From: Sarocladium kiliense
Lineage: Eukaryota > Ascomycota > Sordariomycetes > Hypocreales > Sarocladiaceae
Direction of reading: 5' to 3'
Assembly: GCA_030734395.1 (NCBI GenBank)
Contig: JAUZTG010000016.1
Span: 1,240,001-1,304,000 of the forward strand
Length of the DNA: 64,000 nt
Shown: positions 45,258-57,431 of the stretch, one piece after another
Layout: the number at the start of each line of letters is the position of its first letter
Numbering within the stretch: position 1 is the first letter of the stretch
Notes under the pieces: generated by a model
Databases searched by the model: none
Told to the model about the DNA's origin: nothing
Seen by the model: the letters and a program-made list of their open reading frames with translations, nothing else
Translations under genes and position numbers: made by a program

Positions 45258-46399
45258 ACTACCAGCAGGGGTATTTGGCGTGGGTGATGTGCAATACACC
45301 ATAGGATTCTCAGCAGATAAAGAATAAAGACTCTGATCGTGAAGATACAGGTTAAGGCGGAAGGCGAGGTGCTGCGCATGACTGTGCGACCTATTCGGAG
45401 CCACCATGGGTAGTGGCTTTCAGCTTGAGCAGGATGCGTCTCGGCCTACGTTTGGTGGCGGAAATCCGTGTTGTTTTCCGGGTCAGGACTCTCTTAAGCA
45501 GCAGTTCATCGAATCTTGATCCATCGTTGTCATCTCATGTCGAACCCTGGTAAGGCCTGGGCTGACGGCTGTGTGTTGCTGGGCAATCCGCGGCCAGTAA
45601 ACGCTGGGCAGCTGTCAACAATGGCCCCTGTCACCCACTATGACAGCCCACTACAGAGTCCCTGGAACAGCCCCCATCACCCCCTGTAGGCCCGAGTCTT
45701 CAGTTGCCCTGCCCTCCACTGCCGCGCGCCTCTGTCCCGCCACCGTCACCCGATAAACGCCGTGCTTTGTTATCACGCCCCTCGACAACAATCGCCAACC
45801 TCCTCCCAGCTTGCACGCACGCCAGCAGCATCATCGCCCTCATCCGGCGTCTAATGTGCACCAATTTCACCTCGGGTCTTTCTCTCGGCTCCGGACTGCG
45901 GACTTATGCCCCGACGCATATCAACGTCAGCCGTTGATTTTGCCTTTCCACGCCCTTGGTCTCGCCCTCGCTGTGGCTGGCCTTGTTGTCCTTGCCGCAA
46001 CCGTATCCAGCAACGCCCACCTTCGTTAGAGCGGCCACCATTCCAGTCCCAACGGCTCTGACGACAACACAGGTACGGCCTGTCCGATTCCCGCTTCCGC
46101 TTCTTTCTGCTCTGGTCATCGTCCCGAAGTTTTGGTCCGCTGACAATCTGTGGCGTAGACCGTCGCTCTCGACCGCTGCACCACATCGTGGTGGCCCTGA
46201 CTGACCACGCGACGCCTAGGTCCCCGGCCTCGATCTCCAAACCAGGGCTAAGCTGTCTTCCCGGGCATTCCCTTTCCTCATCGACGGCTGCGCGTCTCAA
46301 TCATCGCTAGAGACCGACAGAAGTATCGCACGAGCACGCATGGCTATGGACCGCTGCTCACGGTAGGACCTCGCCCATCCCACAGCGTCAGTCTCGACC
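45258..46399. other. Intergenic / CDC27 leader
   Basis: 1.1 kb. CT-rich toward the CDC27 start. Open frames here on both strands show no family likeness. Confidence 0.45.
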
Positions 46400-48923
46400 A
46401 TGGCGCCGACTCCAGTGGCCATCAGCAACCTGCTGCGGCAGGTCATACACTACCATCTCGACAACTCAGCCTACGAGAATGCACTCTTCTTTTCCGAACG
46501 CCTTGCCGCCCAAGATCCTCGGTCGAGCGAAGCCGTTCATCTTCACGCCCTTAGCCACCTACGTCTACGCGACTTCCGCTCAGCATATGATGTCTCCAAG
46601 ACGACGGCATACCGTGGCACGCATGTAGGATGCGCTTGGGTCTTCGCCCAAGCGTGTTTGCAGCTCGAGCGCTTCAAGGATGGCATCACAGCCTTGGAAA
46701 AGAGTAGGAATCTATGGTCTCAGGAGAACAACCTGGGGAAACACAGCGCCCAGACTCGTGCTGCCAATCCTGATGCTCCAGCTGTGTTGTGCCTTTTGGG
46801 GAAGCTGCAAAGAGGATATGGTGATAAGAAGCGGGCTATCAGCTGCTTCGAGGAGGCCCTCAAAATCAGCCCCCTCATGTGGGATGCGTTCACTGCTCTG
46901 TGTGACATGGGAATCAACGTCCGCGTGCCTAACATCTTCCGAGCGGGGGAAACCCTGCTTGCTGGTCTAGAGCAGACTTCTACGCAGACACACCCAAAGG
47001 AGAACGGGCTGTCAGAAGCTCCGATTAAGAAGTCCTCAGCTCGACCTGCTGTTACCGACTTGGGAGCCGACCCGTTCAATGTTATTGGACCCGACGTCAA
47101 CGGTCCGGCCATCGACATGTTTATCGAACCTGCAGAGACAGATTTCATGTCGAAGATCCAAGCGGCTAGGCTCCGGCTTGCATCTTCTACCAACAGTCAG
47201 CCCGCCCCTGATGGGATGGAGACGCCAACTGGGAATTCAACAGCGGACTTGATGCCTGCACGTCAGACAAACCCGCAGGAACCGCCCCAGGCTCCCACGA
47301 GAAGGGCTCGAACAGCGACGGTCGATTCTGGCACGGAAGCACCTCCTAGGATGAACTACCGCTTGGGTGCGAAGAGGACCGGAAGAGCACACGAAAGGGG
47401 CAATGACGAGGCTGCCGGACATATGTCTGAAGCGGCGAACCCCCCGCCGCCGATGCAGCCAACACGGTCCGCTATCCCGGCAGTTGAGCGGAAACGCACA
47501 GTGTCCGGCCATCCAGTTGCTCGACCAGTTGCGAGTAACGATGAGCATATCACAAGAAGAAGCGCGCGCCTAAATATGTTCAAGCCGTCGGTCAAGGCCA
47601 ACTCTGGAGCTGCGACGATAGGGGCGTCGGCAGGCCGGGAGCTGAAGAAGGCTAGGCCCCAGATCTCACGGATTGTTCGACCAGGTTCGAGCGGTGCGAG
47701 TGTGGGGAGGGTGGTAAGCGGCAATAGAAAGCCATTGGAGGATCAGAACGGCGCAGATGTTGATCACGGAGAAACGGCCAGAGTACGCGAAGCACCTCCG
47801 CAAGCAGCTCAGTCGAAGACAGCGGAACCCGATTCGGTCAAGCTCGAGGAAGCACTTCGGTGGACTCTCGATCTGATGAAGAAGCTCGGAAGTGGGTACT
47901 ATCACCTCTCCAGGTTCCAGTGCCCGGAGGCTCTTCAGGCTTTCGCTTCATTGTCAACCGCACATCAGAACACGCCTTGGGTGCTGGCGCAGATCGGCCG
48001 TGCTCATTATGAGCAAGCCGCATACGCTGATGCCGAGAAGTACTTCCGCAAGATGCGTGTTCAGGCTCCTTCACGTCTGCAGGACATGGAGGTGTACTCT
48101 ACGGTTCTCTGGCATTTGAAGCGCGAGACAGACCTGTCCTTCCTGGCACATGAGCTTGTGGACTCAGCGTGGCACTCTCCCCAGGCTTGGTGTGCCGTCG
48201 GAAACGCTTGGTCATTGGCGCGTGACCCCGATCAGGCACTGAAGTGCTTCAAGAGGGCCACCCAACTGGATCCCAAATTCGCCTACGCGTTCACGCTTCA
48301 AGGCCACGAGCACGTTGCGAGCGAAGAATACGACAAGGCCTTGACGGCATACCGGGCGGCCATTGCGGCAGACCGCCGCCACTACAACGCATACTACGGT
48401 ATTGGCCGGGTCCAGGAGCGGCTGGGTTCTTACGACAAGGCGCATACCCACTTCCAGGCAGCACAGAGCATCAACCCAAACAACCCGGTATTGATATGCT
48501 GCATCGGAACAGTGCTTGAGAAGCTGAAGCAGATTATGCCCGCGTTGCAAGCATATACACGAGCGGCGGAATTGGCTCCTCGGGCGCCGCAAACGAGGTA
48601 CAAGAAGGCGAGAGGACTGCTAGCAGTGGGACAAGTGGAGGCGGCGCAAAAAGAGCTCATGATTCTCAAAGATCTGGCGCCAGATGATGGCATGGTGCAC
48701 TTCCTGTTGGGGACATTGTATAGGAGCATGAACGAGAAGCAGCTGGCCGTGCGTCACTTCACGATCGCGCTGGCGTTGGACCCAAAGGTATGTTGTCCAT
48801 TGATGTCAATTTGATTTTGAGCGAAGGAGCTGACTCGAGTTTGACTAGGCTGGTCCGAAGATCAAGGAGGCGATTGAGAGTTTCGAGGACGACGTACCGA
48901 TGGACGACTCGATGATGACATGA
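46400..48923 (+). CDS. CDC27: Anaphase-promoting complex subunit CDC27/APC3
   Basis: TPR scaffold of the APC/C ubiquitin ligase that receives CDC20/CDH1 activators; the Aspergillus orthologue is bimA. 820 residues in two exons, 46400-48787 and 48849-48923. The N-terminal TPR block (LDNSAYENALFFSERLAAQDP, YRGTHVGCAWVFAQACLQL, VLCLLGKLQRGYGDKKRAISCFEEALKISP) is separated by a long low-complexity region (about 47000-47800) from C-terminal TPRs with WCAVGNAWSLARDPDQALKCFKRATQLDP and YYGIGRVQERLGSYDKAHTHFQ. The end is acidic (EDDVPMDDSMMT). The WDAFTALCDMG segment is characteristic of APC3 orthologues. Confidence 0.95.
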
Positions 48924-50101
48924 TCGCACGACTGACCCGGCGCACAAGGAAAGTAGCATCGGTTAACCCGCACTTTACACCTTTGTGGAGAGGATGTGGA
49001 CATGCATGAGTCGAGACTCTCGCAATTCTTCGACCCCAAGGGAAAGCATTTCAATAGGTGATGAAAGGCTCCGGGCATTTATATATGGACTGGAAATGGT
49101 CACTCGGCGAAGCATCTCGTTTCATACGGATGGCAAGTAGGGAGGAGCCATTGTGTTCTATGCATGGCACGGGCGTTCTGGTGGTTTCTTCGATCGAAGG
49201 GTGCGGATACTCATTGAGGGTTTGGTTTACGGGCACAGTGGTGAGGCGGAGGTCGGACCCGGTACTGGATGTCCAGGGACTTGTATTGATACCAGAGCAT
49301 GCATCGTGATGAAAAGTGTCTATACGAACGAAGTTACGATGTGAAATTGCTCTCGCAGAAGTGAAGAACGGGTTGATAGATAAACACGAGGCATCCAACG
49401 ACCGCGCTTGGGGTTTGCGGCTGTTAGTGCCAGAGGTTGATGGACTTGAGCATGATCCAAGCCCCCAAACGGTCGGACAAACGGTAGCCCATTCTAAGAA
49501 CCGGATTACAGACGGTGCCATAAACGGTGCAGATGAAACGGAGCGACCGCAGCAAGTGACTTCGCTCAAGGCAGTGCACAATCAGCCAGTCTGGCAGGCC
49601 TTAACAATTCCCCCAGGCAGACGCCCTCAAGCCACAGCAGTCAGGTACACGTGCCTCAGGTCACCGTGAAATCAGTATTGATCAACTTCCTCAAAGCAGT
49701 TTAGCGTAGCGTTCCCGCTCCTTTTCTCCGCCGCAGGTTTGTTGTTGGCCGATTCCCCATTCTCCGGTGGATCCCCCTCCCAGAATACGCGCTGCACGGC
49801 AAGGCCATCTGCACCCATGTTTTGCGGACCATTGTGGTTCCCATTTACTGATCTGAATCGCGCAGGCTGAACTAAGAAAATAGGTCACATTGCTGGCTGA
49901 TTGCGCGCGCCCGTATTTTCAGGTCCCTAATCACCTCCCATCACACCCCCCCCGCAGAACACATATTGATCCCCCCCTCCCCTCCCCTTCTGCTCTTTCT
50001 CTTCCTTACAACTCCACCACTACGCGTTAATACTGCATCGTCATTAACACGCCCCCAAACTACCACTTATCAAACACCCTCATACACCTTCATCCATCAA
50101 C
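48924..50101. other. Intergenic, including histone H4 promoter
   Basis: 1.18 kb. The last 150 bases are strongly C/CT-rich, as in fungal histone promoters. A 176-codon minus-strand frame at 49051-49581 has no recognisable features and is not called. Confidence 0.45.
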
Positions 50102-50583
50102 ATGACTGGACGTAAGTAACTTCTTCGACTTTCCTAATGATGACTCGTCGCGGGTTGTTTGGGTTGTGATGGATCTACGCACACCCTCGCGTTGAGAGGT
50201 TCACTGCTTATCCATCGCGACGCGTCCTCCAACCTCGCACATCACCAAACCAGAAGATTACGATGCTAACTCATCTCACAGGCGGCAAGGGCGGCAAGGG
50301 CCTCGGCAAGGGTGGTGCCAAGCGTCACCGCAAGATTCTTCGCGACAACATCCAGGGTATCACCAAGCCCGCCATCCGTCGTCTCGCACGTCGTGGTGGT
50401 GTCAAGCGTATCTCCGCCATGATCTACGAGGAGACCCGTGGTGTTCTCAAGACCTTCCTCGAGGGTGTCATCCGTGACGCCGTCACCTACACTGAGCACG
50501 CCAAGCGCAAGACCGTCACCTCTCTCGACGTTGTCTACGCCCTCAAGCGCCAGGGTCGTACCCTCTACGGTTTCGGTGGTTAG
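50102..50583 (+). CDS. H4: Histone H4
   Basis: 103 residues, identical in layout to canonical H4: MTGR|GKGGKGLGKGGAKRH, KILRDNIQGITKPAIRRLAR, VTYTEHAKRKTVTSLDVVYAL, ending LYGFGG. Exon 1 is only 10 bases (50102-50111); exon 2 is 50282-50583. The intron after codon 4 is usual in filamentous ascomycetes. Strong C-ending codon bias, as expected of a highly expressed gene. No H3 partner lies in the window. Confidence 0.99.
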
Positions 50584-50885
50584 ATCTGGTGTTTTGGATC
50601 GGAAGAGTTTTCGGCTCTGTATGACTTGTTGCTGCTTTTTACTGCGAAATACTGGCGTTTAAAGGGGATAGGGAATGGGCAATTGCGCACGCGCGTTTTA
50701 TGAACAACCAGGCGTCTGAGGATGGACGACCTCAGAAATGAATACCACCATTGAACATCAAACATGACATGCCTGTCCATATCTTCGTGAAAATGATGTT
50801 GCTCGATTTGAACGTGCCATCTTGATCATTGATGTCTGAGGTATTATCGCTAAATCACAAACGCCAGTTGGTCTCCCATGCCCCA
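50584..50885. other. Convergent intergenic region
   Basis: 302 bases between H4 and TRS20 stops. No animal-type histone stem-loop is seen; nothing else. Confidence 0.45.
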
Positions 50886-51502
50886 TCACAAGTATTTGCG
50901 CCCAGCCGCCGCCACCCTCGCACGGAACACCGGACTGCGCACCTCCATGTTCGCCCTGTAGAATGGACTCATGATCGCCTTGACCCAGTTATCGTAAACC
51001 TCTACGAAGAATAACCTAATCGCCTCCTCGGTCTGAGGGCTGGCAGGGTTGGCGCCGATGGCTGTTGAGACGCGGCTTGAGGCGGAGGACGTGGCTGCCG
51101 TTGGTTGATGGAGGAGGAGGAACTTGACGTTTCCGCCGGTGACGAAGCAGGAGATGTAGTTGTTGAAGAATTGGTCGATGCGCTTGATGTACCTATTTCA
51201 GAGAGTGTCCAGTCAGCCATCATGTCCTTTGCTCGAATGCCCGTTCCTTGTGCACGATGGCAGTCGCACAACAGCTTTAGGCAGCAGCAAAATGAATAGA
51301 GTGGGAAGACGCACATGTTCCCTGGCCCAGCCCACTGTAGTTCTTCGGCCATGTCAAGGCTCGAGTGCAGGATGAACTGGTTCAGGTGCTGGACCTGCTC
51401 GTTGAAGCGCGACTGGCCATCGCCGCCTTGCTTGGATGTGCCGAACTCGTACTCGAAAAGGGGGTTGTCTTGGGTGCCGACGATGGCGAAGTAGTAGCTC
51501 AT
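50886..51502 (-). CDS. TRS20: TRAPP complex subunit Trs20/TRAPPC2 (sedlin)
   Basis: 164 residues in two exons, 51502-51315 and 51192-50886. Starts MSYYFAIVGTQDNPLFEYEF, continues FNEQVQHLNQFILHSSLDM, then NM|YIKRIDQFFNNYISCFVTGG and a C-terminal SPFYRANMEVRSPVFRARV. This is the longin-fold TRAPPC2/sedlin pattern; the subunit links TRAPP in ER-Golgi transport and autophagy. A Ser/Thr/Ala insert of about 25 residues replaces the short loop before TEEAIRLFFVEVYD. The frame extends upstream to 51709 but the conserved start is at 51502. Confidence 0.93.
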
Positions 51503-51869
51503 GGTGGCGCGGTTGTCCGCATTGCCTGGGCTCTTGTCTCTTCGCTTTGGCCTTTTGCTGAGGTTTGTCGTGATGGGAGCGACAGACAATGGGGGTTGGT
51601 TGAGTCCCCCACTATAGCTGCGCTGGAGGTTGGGCTCCCGGGGCAGCAAATGATCCGCTCCACCAGTAGCGATGGGTGTGGGTGGCCTGTCGCACTGCCT
51701 TAGCTTCAATCCCGACTCCCAAAAAGTTTCCTAGGCTCAACATCCAACCTCAACCCATCGCGACCAACACGCCTTTCTACCCCCGTCGACGGCCGAGAAT
51801 CACGTCAAACACATGCGCACACAATCAAACTGCAATCACTGAGTTCTCGAGCGTCAAATACAACCAACC
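51503..51869. other. Divergent intergenic region, TRS20 / MRPL31
   Basis: 367 bases shared by two divergent starts. Nothing specific seen. Confidence 0.45.
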
Positions 51870-52280
51870 ATGTTCGGCCTCCTCGGCCCCTTCCGCGTCA
51901 CAAGCCCGCTCTCGGGCGGTCTCCTCTGGAAGACCCCCTGGCGGCTGTCCAAGTTCCAAAAGCGACGACACCGTCTGCGCCTGAGGGCAGTGGATAGCGT
52001 AGTGGCGACTGTTGACGCAGCATTGGCGAAGAAGGGAGAGACATTGGAGGCGCTGGAGAGGTGGAAGGCTGAGATGCCGACTGAGGCGGAGATGTTGCCA
52101 AAGGACAAGTACACGATGTTCGACAGGAAGGCGAAGCGCTACAGGAAGGGAATTCACAGTATGTTGAACCTAGATTTGGGAGGGAGTTAAGGTGTTCCAA
52201 AGTGCTTGACTGACATTGCGTGCGCAGAATTACCAAAGTGGACGAGGGTGTCACAGAGACTCAACCCTCCGGGTTTCTGA
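51870..52280 (+). CDS. MRPL31: Mitochondrial ribosomal protein L31 (mL60)
   Basis: 113 residues in two exons, 51870-52158 and 52228-52280. Starts MFGLLGPFRVTSPLSGGLLWK, then PWRLSKFQKRRHRLRLRAVD, LPKDKYTMFDRKAKRYRKGIH and the short last exon LPKWTRVSQRLNPPGF. Both the opening and the KYTMFDRK...Y block match fungal MRPL31, a fungus-specific large-subunit protein. A basic N-terminus serves as presequence. Confidence 0.9.
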
Positions 52281-52616
52281 TCGACTTTGGCGGAGAAGAT
52301 TACCAGATGGAAGATACAAGAACACTTATGTTGTCGGAGAGAGGAGGCAAATCGATCATTGGCTGTATAACAAATGTGTATCTGGGAGCATCTTACGCCG
52401 CGAGAGATCGGTTATGAGCAAGGTCTGGGAACGGCGCTCTGACTGCATGGTCGCAGTCCTTGATACAATACTGTAACAACATACTCTTCGGCTCTTGAAT
52501 CAAAGGGGCTGGTACAAATAACAATCATGAATCTTACTTGCACATAGTACTTTCAAGTATCAATTTGCTCAAATCGTACACCGAGTTGTTCAACCTGACG
52601 CTGCTCCATGCCCACC
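52281..52616. other. Convergent intergenic region
   Basis: 336 bases between MRPL31 and CBC2 stops. Nothing recognised. Confidence 0.4.
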
Positions 52617-53277
52617 TCACCTCATATACCTTCCCTCCTCATCATAATCCCTCAGTCTCTCCGCCTGCCTCTCAGTCTGCACCGCCCTTCCCAGTCCTCC
52701 ACGTCCCTCATCGAAGTCCTCACGATACTCGTCTCTCACTTGTCCACCGCTCTTGCCACGACCGTACTGCCTGCCCTCCTCAAAGCCAGGGTCCAAATCC
52801 GTGCGGATGATGCGCTCGTCAAGCTTCGTGCCGCCGACGTACTTCATGCAGTCGAGGGCGTCTTGGTGAGTGTAGTACTCGACGAAGCAGAAGCCGCAGG
52901 GAGTTTTGGCGAAGCGGTCGAGACCCATGATGAGGCGTTTGATCTCGCCGCATTTGCTGAAGAGTTCATGGACCTGCTCTTCGGTGGTGTAGAAGGAGCT
53001 GAAGGAGCGAGGTCAGACAAGATTTTTCCTTTACTTATGTAAGGGGCAGAACGTACAGGTTTCCTACGTAGAGTGTGGTAGCTTCTGCCAGAGGGTCCGT
53101 TTGAGGTTCTGGTGGCGCTTCATCTTCATCATCCCGATCGCGTCTGCGCTTGTTCTGCCAAGGGTCAGCACATGTACTACATAGATACGACCATGAGGCA
53201 TCAAGACTCACCTTGTTGTTATAGTACGCGCTGGGACGGTCAAGGCGATCCACGGTACTGCGCACGACTGGAGCCAT
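52617..53277 (-). CDS. CBC2: Nuclear cap-binding protein subunit 2 (CBP20)
   Basis: 181 residues in three exons, 53277-53212, 53154-53057 and 52998-52617. The N-terminal tyrosine-bearing segment RLDRPSAYYNNK corresponds to the cap-stacking region. The RRM follows: RNP2 LYVGNLSFYTT across intron 2, KRLIMGLDR, and RNP1 CGFCFVEYY. Then DERIIRTDLDPGFEEGRQYGRGKSGGQVRDEYR, the hallmark C-terminal tail of CBP20. It binds the m7G cap with CBP80 in the nucleus. The spacer between the N-terminal arm and RRM contains an acidic/basic insertion (KRRRDRDDEDEAPPEP). Confidence 0.95.
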
Positions 53278-53812
53278 GATGATGGAGGTGAAGGAGATGA
53301 AGGCAAAGCTGGGTTTGAGGTGTAGCCACTGGCTAGTGAGCGCGGATGAACTGGGCCAGTCGGACAGGCAGAGTATCAATTGAGCCGAGAGATTCGGAAT
53401 GAAGTTATTTGAAGAGCGTGAGAGGTCGATGAGTACCAACGAACGAAGGCAAATTGAGTGAGGTTCAGTGACAAGGCTGCAGGACGTCCCTGCGGTGGAG
53501 CCTTTGCGATCGGTTGCCAGGACGCGCTAAGAGCTGTACCTTCAGAGAGAAGCACCTTCAAGCTAAGCGCGTGCGCCCAGCCTCATTTTCTTTTGAGACC
53601 TGCCATCACCACCACCAGAGGGCCTTTCAACGCTGCCGACAACGAGTTCTGCACCTCTTGACAAGCTCGAGTCGCAATCCTGGTCTGTGGTCATACATTC
53701 TTCGACTGCTTAGGCTACAGCGTGGCGCCAATCTGCCAGCTGGATCGGCCTTGTTCTGGTGACTGACGGAGACGACGGCTCTTCACGACTAAGTCTCGAC
53801 AAAACAATCACC
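53278..53812. other. Divergent intergenic region, CBC2 / NUP82
   Basis: 535 bases shared by two divergent starts. Nothing specific seen. Confidence 0.45.
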
Positions 53813-56545
53813 ATGCCCAAGGTCAAGAGCTACTCAGCCCCCTGGCTAGCCAAGGGCAGCCCGGGGCACACTCTGTTCGAACCTTCCGCCGACACACTAC
53901 GATCCCGCACCTTTTCGCCTGGCTACCCTCAGAAGAAGAAGGCTGCACCTGGACCTCGAAGAACCATCGCAAGCCGAGGCAGTGAGATCTTCGTTGCGGT
54001 GGGCAAAGAAATCCGATGGGCCGATCTGGTGTACCAGAAGGAGACCTATGCGCGCAGGCCGCAGAGCGGGAGGGCTGGAACGCCTCGGGTGAAGAGGGAG
54101 GATTCTGCGATGTCGATCGTAGCTGAGGACGACACTGATCTGGTGTACGGCACTAGAGTATGTTGCAAACACAAAGCTGCATAGAAGATTGAGACTGACA
54201 TTTTCCAGATCATCAAAACACCCGTCGCCGACGATATTCGCCAGCTGATCATGTCCCCGAACGAAAACTTCCTAGCGATTCTCACGACACACACGATTCA
54301 TATCTGCGTCTTGCCGGACCCTTCCCACCTTACGAGCGAGGAGAATAGTCTACTCAAGCCCAAGATCTTTACTCTCGGACCGACCATCCATGTCACCTCT
54401 CGCGCTCCCATCGTCTCTGCCCTGTGGCATCCGTTGGGCGTTGACGGCACGTGTATTGTTACAGTAACGGCTGATGCGATTGTGCGGGTCTGGGAGCTCT
54501 CAATGGGAGACCGATGGTCTTTCGACACGCCGACCACTTCCATCGATCTGAAGAAGCTTGCTGATGGAACGAGTTTGGACCAAGATTTCTCAGCATCGAC
54601 ATCGGTGACGAACAAGGGGTTCTCGCCCGACTCATTTGAGATGCAGGTCGCCGCCGCCAGCTTCTCTACGCAAGGCTCTGGTGGCTGGAACCCAATGACT
54701 CTCTGGATTGCCATGCGTGAGGGCGATGTCTATGCCCTTTGCCCCCTTCTGCCGCAAAGGTGGTCACCGCCCCCGACTCTCATTCCCTCGTTGTCTGTCT
54801 CTGTGGTTACCACAGTCGCGAGCATTGAGGATGATCCGGACGTTTCGGAGCACGAGAAACTTCTTGTGCAGCAACAGCTCGAGTGGATGGGCGAACTCGA
54901 TTCTCAAGAGCCAACTGTCATCGATGGTCGGGCTGGCGAGCCAGACATCGAAATCTACAACCGACCATCGCGACCTGGCATTGTTCCACGACTCCAGGGA
55001 CCTTTCGAGCTACAATCTGATCCTGACACCGGGGATGATCTGGACACTTCCATCACTGACATAATGGTTATTGGCAAGAAGACGGAGACCGAAGAGCTCA
55101 TGGATGGCGAAGACGACGACCTTGAAGTCAAAGGCGGGGATCATGAGGGTTTGTCTGTGGCAGTGGTCTGTCTTCTCTCTACAAGTGGACAAGTCCGGGT
55201 CTATCTGGACCTTGAAGGAGTCAAAGCCCAATGGCTTCCGCCTAAGAAGAAGGTCAGAATGAGTCGCATTTCCGAGGCTCCGGAGACTCCTTCACTGCTC
55301 GCTTTCCAGGCTATCGACACCATGAGTGCAGTTGAGATGAACGAGGACAGCTGGCCAGTTTTCAGCCCTGATGTTGTATCGCGCTACAACTTCTTTGTCA
55401 CCCATCACGCGGCCATCACCTACATTTCATTGACGCCATGGATCTTCAGACTTGAAGCGGAGCTGAATGGCGACTCTGAGGCTGGTACGGATTTCCGCAT
55501 TGGTCTCCTTGTCAATTCTCAGTCATCTAGGGAAAGGCTCTACTCGCAGTCAACCGCAGACGTTGCCGTACCGCTCGCTGCTGCAGTCGCTATCCGAGAT
55601 CCTGATCTGGGCTACTTCCTCATTTCCGCGACGCCTTATGATCCCATCGCCATGACGTTTGATACGCCTGATCCCGACCTCTCGCCTCTTCCTCAAGAAA
55701 CACCTGTGTACGGCAGGGAGACCAGCGGACCACCTCTTGAGTTCTACGAACCCAGGCCTGTTTACCAGGTTCCTCCTGTTTTTGAGGAGAGCTCCGCACT
55801 ACCGAGCATGGTCGAGCGGCTGCGCACTTCTCGTCACAAGACGATCATGAACCAGGAGGTCAGGTTGAGCCCTCTGACCCTTCAGATCTTCACAGATGCC
55901 CACCATGTGTTGAGCGACGAGACGTACCGCCTCGGCGTTGCAGCAGCAGAGCTCTTCCGCCGGTGCGATATCCTGCAGACGGAGCTCAAGCAGCAAATCA
56001 TCAAGGCGAACGAGGTCAAGGGCCGCATTGATGCAATTCGCGGAGTGCATCGGGACAACGATACTGATAAAGACATGTATGAGTTGCGCCTCGCGGTTTC
56101 CAAGGATCGCCAGAAGAAGCTGGTTGAGCGGGTCGAGCAGATGCGCAAGACGGTCAGCAAAGCCACATCACGCCCTCTTTCAAGCAAGGAGCGAGCTTTC
56201 ATCAGCGAGGTCAAGACCATGGACGCAAGTGTTTCCCAGAGCCCAGAGGATGCTGCTTCTACCAAGCAACAGCTGTGGAAGCGCCTCGAAGACGTCAAGA
56301 GACTACAAGCAGAACTTGCTTCAGAAGCTCAGGCGCTGATCAAGGAGGCCGAGGAGAAAGAAGAGGAGGGCACACAGGGAGCAACGCCCACGAGGAGAGG
56401 CCATGCTCGGGCTGGGTCGGATCTGAGAATACCGCAGGATGTGCGGCGGATGAAGCTGCAGCAGGTGCAGGGCTTGCTGCAGAGAGAGACAGCATTGGTG
56501 GAGGCTGTGACGGCAAGGTTAGAAAAGCTGCAGACGTCTGTTTAG
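53813..56545 (+). CDS. NUP82: Nucleoporin Nup82
   Basis: 893 residues in two exons, 53813-54157 and 54209-56545. The N-terminal half is a beta-propeller-like region (FVAVGKEIRWADL, LIMSPNENFLAILTTHTIHICVLPD, VSALWHPLGVDGTCIVTVTADAIVRVWEL), typical of Nup82/Nup88. The C-terminal third (about residues 660-890) is coiled coil rich in Glu/Lys/Arg/Leu (VKGRIDAIRGVH, VERVEQMRKTVS, LWKRLEDVKRLQAELASEAQ). In yeast, Nup82 anchors Nup159 and Nsp1 at the cytoplasmic face for mRNA export. The size and order fit the filamentous fungal protein. Confidence 0.88.
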
Positions 56546-57431
56546 TTCTTGAGCTGGAGATGGATTGGCATGCGGATGGTGAAATGGCAGAAGTGAATCG
56601 TATCATCACATCGAGACATATCTGGCTCCAACCTCGCATACATGTACCAATTTGACATCTTTCACTGCGTGCGTTTCTTAAGTTGTATGCTCGATGGTGT
56701 GGCTCTGATACTCTTTGGTGTATTCACGTGAAGTCTCTGGGTGCGAAGTCTAGAGCCGCCATGTCTTAACATCATCCCTTAGACCACCTCTCAATCCCCG
56801 GAGTGAAACATGGTGTATGGCTCGTAGGCTGGGGATTTCTTGGAACACTCCCTTGCGTTCCCACGCTACTAAGTAAAGTTGCCGTTTCACTCATCGCTAT
56901 CCAGACTATGCAAGCCTCGTGAATGAATTAGTTTAAGCTTCAAGGACTGGCCCGAAGCCCACAGAAAAACTATTATATCTTTGCGCCCATGAACAGATTC
57001 ATGAGATTACGATCTCGTACCTCTACACAACTCCCCACATCATGCGGTGTAGTGAGCAGCTAATTGCAATTGATCCATGCCATGGGGCCTCGGCACTAGC
57101 CAAATGACGACTGTCTCGAAAGCCCTCCTTGCTTCGATGAAGTGGGCGAGAGTTGACCTTGCAAGCCCTGACTCGGGGCCCCTGTTGTCTGAGCCAAAGC
57201 AATTACATTTAGAACAAGCTACGAGCTACGACAACCAGTCCAACCGCTCGGTAGTTGCGGCATTGTGCTCCATCAGCCGGCACCTTCGCCATAAGAGCGA
57301 CCGATGTAATTGTTTTCGATGCCACCCCCCGGTGATCGTCCTCTCGTGCTCCTCCACCTTTGCTTTTTGTGCTGCAGATACCAATTGTGAAGCGACTTCT
57401 TCGCAGTTCAGACGCGTACATACGATATTGC
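56546..57431. other. Intergenic
   Basis: 886 bases between NUP82 and the tyrosinase. No gene seen. Confidence 0.4.

Noticed and set aside
49051..49581. 176-codon minus-strand open frame between CDC27 and H4
   Set aside because: No motif, no good start context and unremarkable composition; long frames occur by chance in GC-rich fungal DNA.
56932..56940. TTTAAGCTT match to the cluster element
   Set aside because: Single weak match without the CGCTTAA core, far from the cluster.
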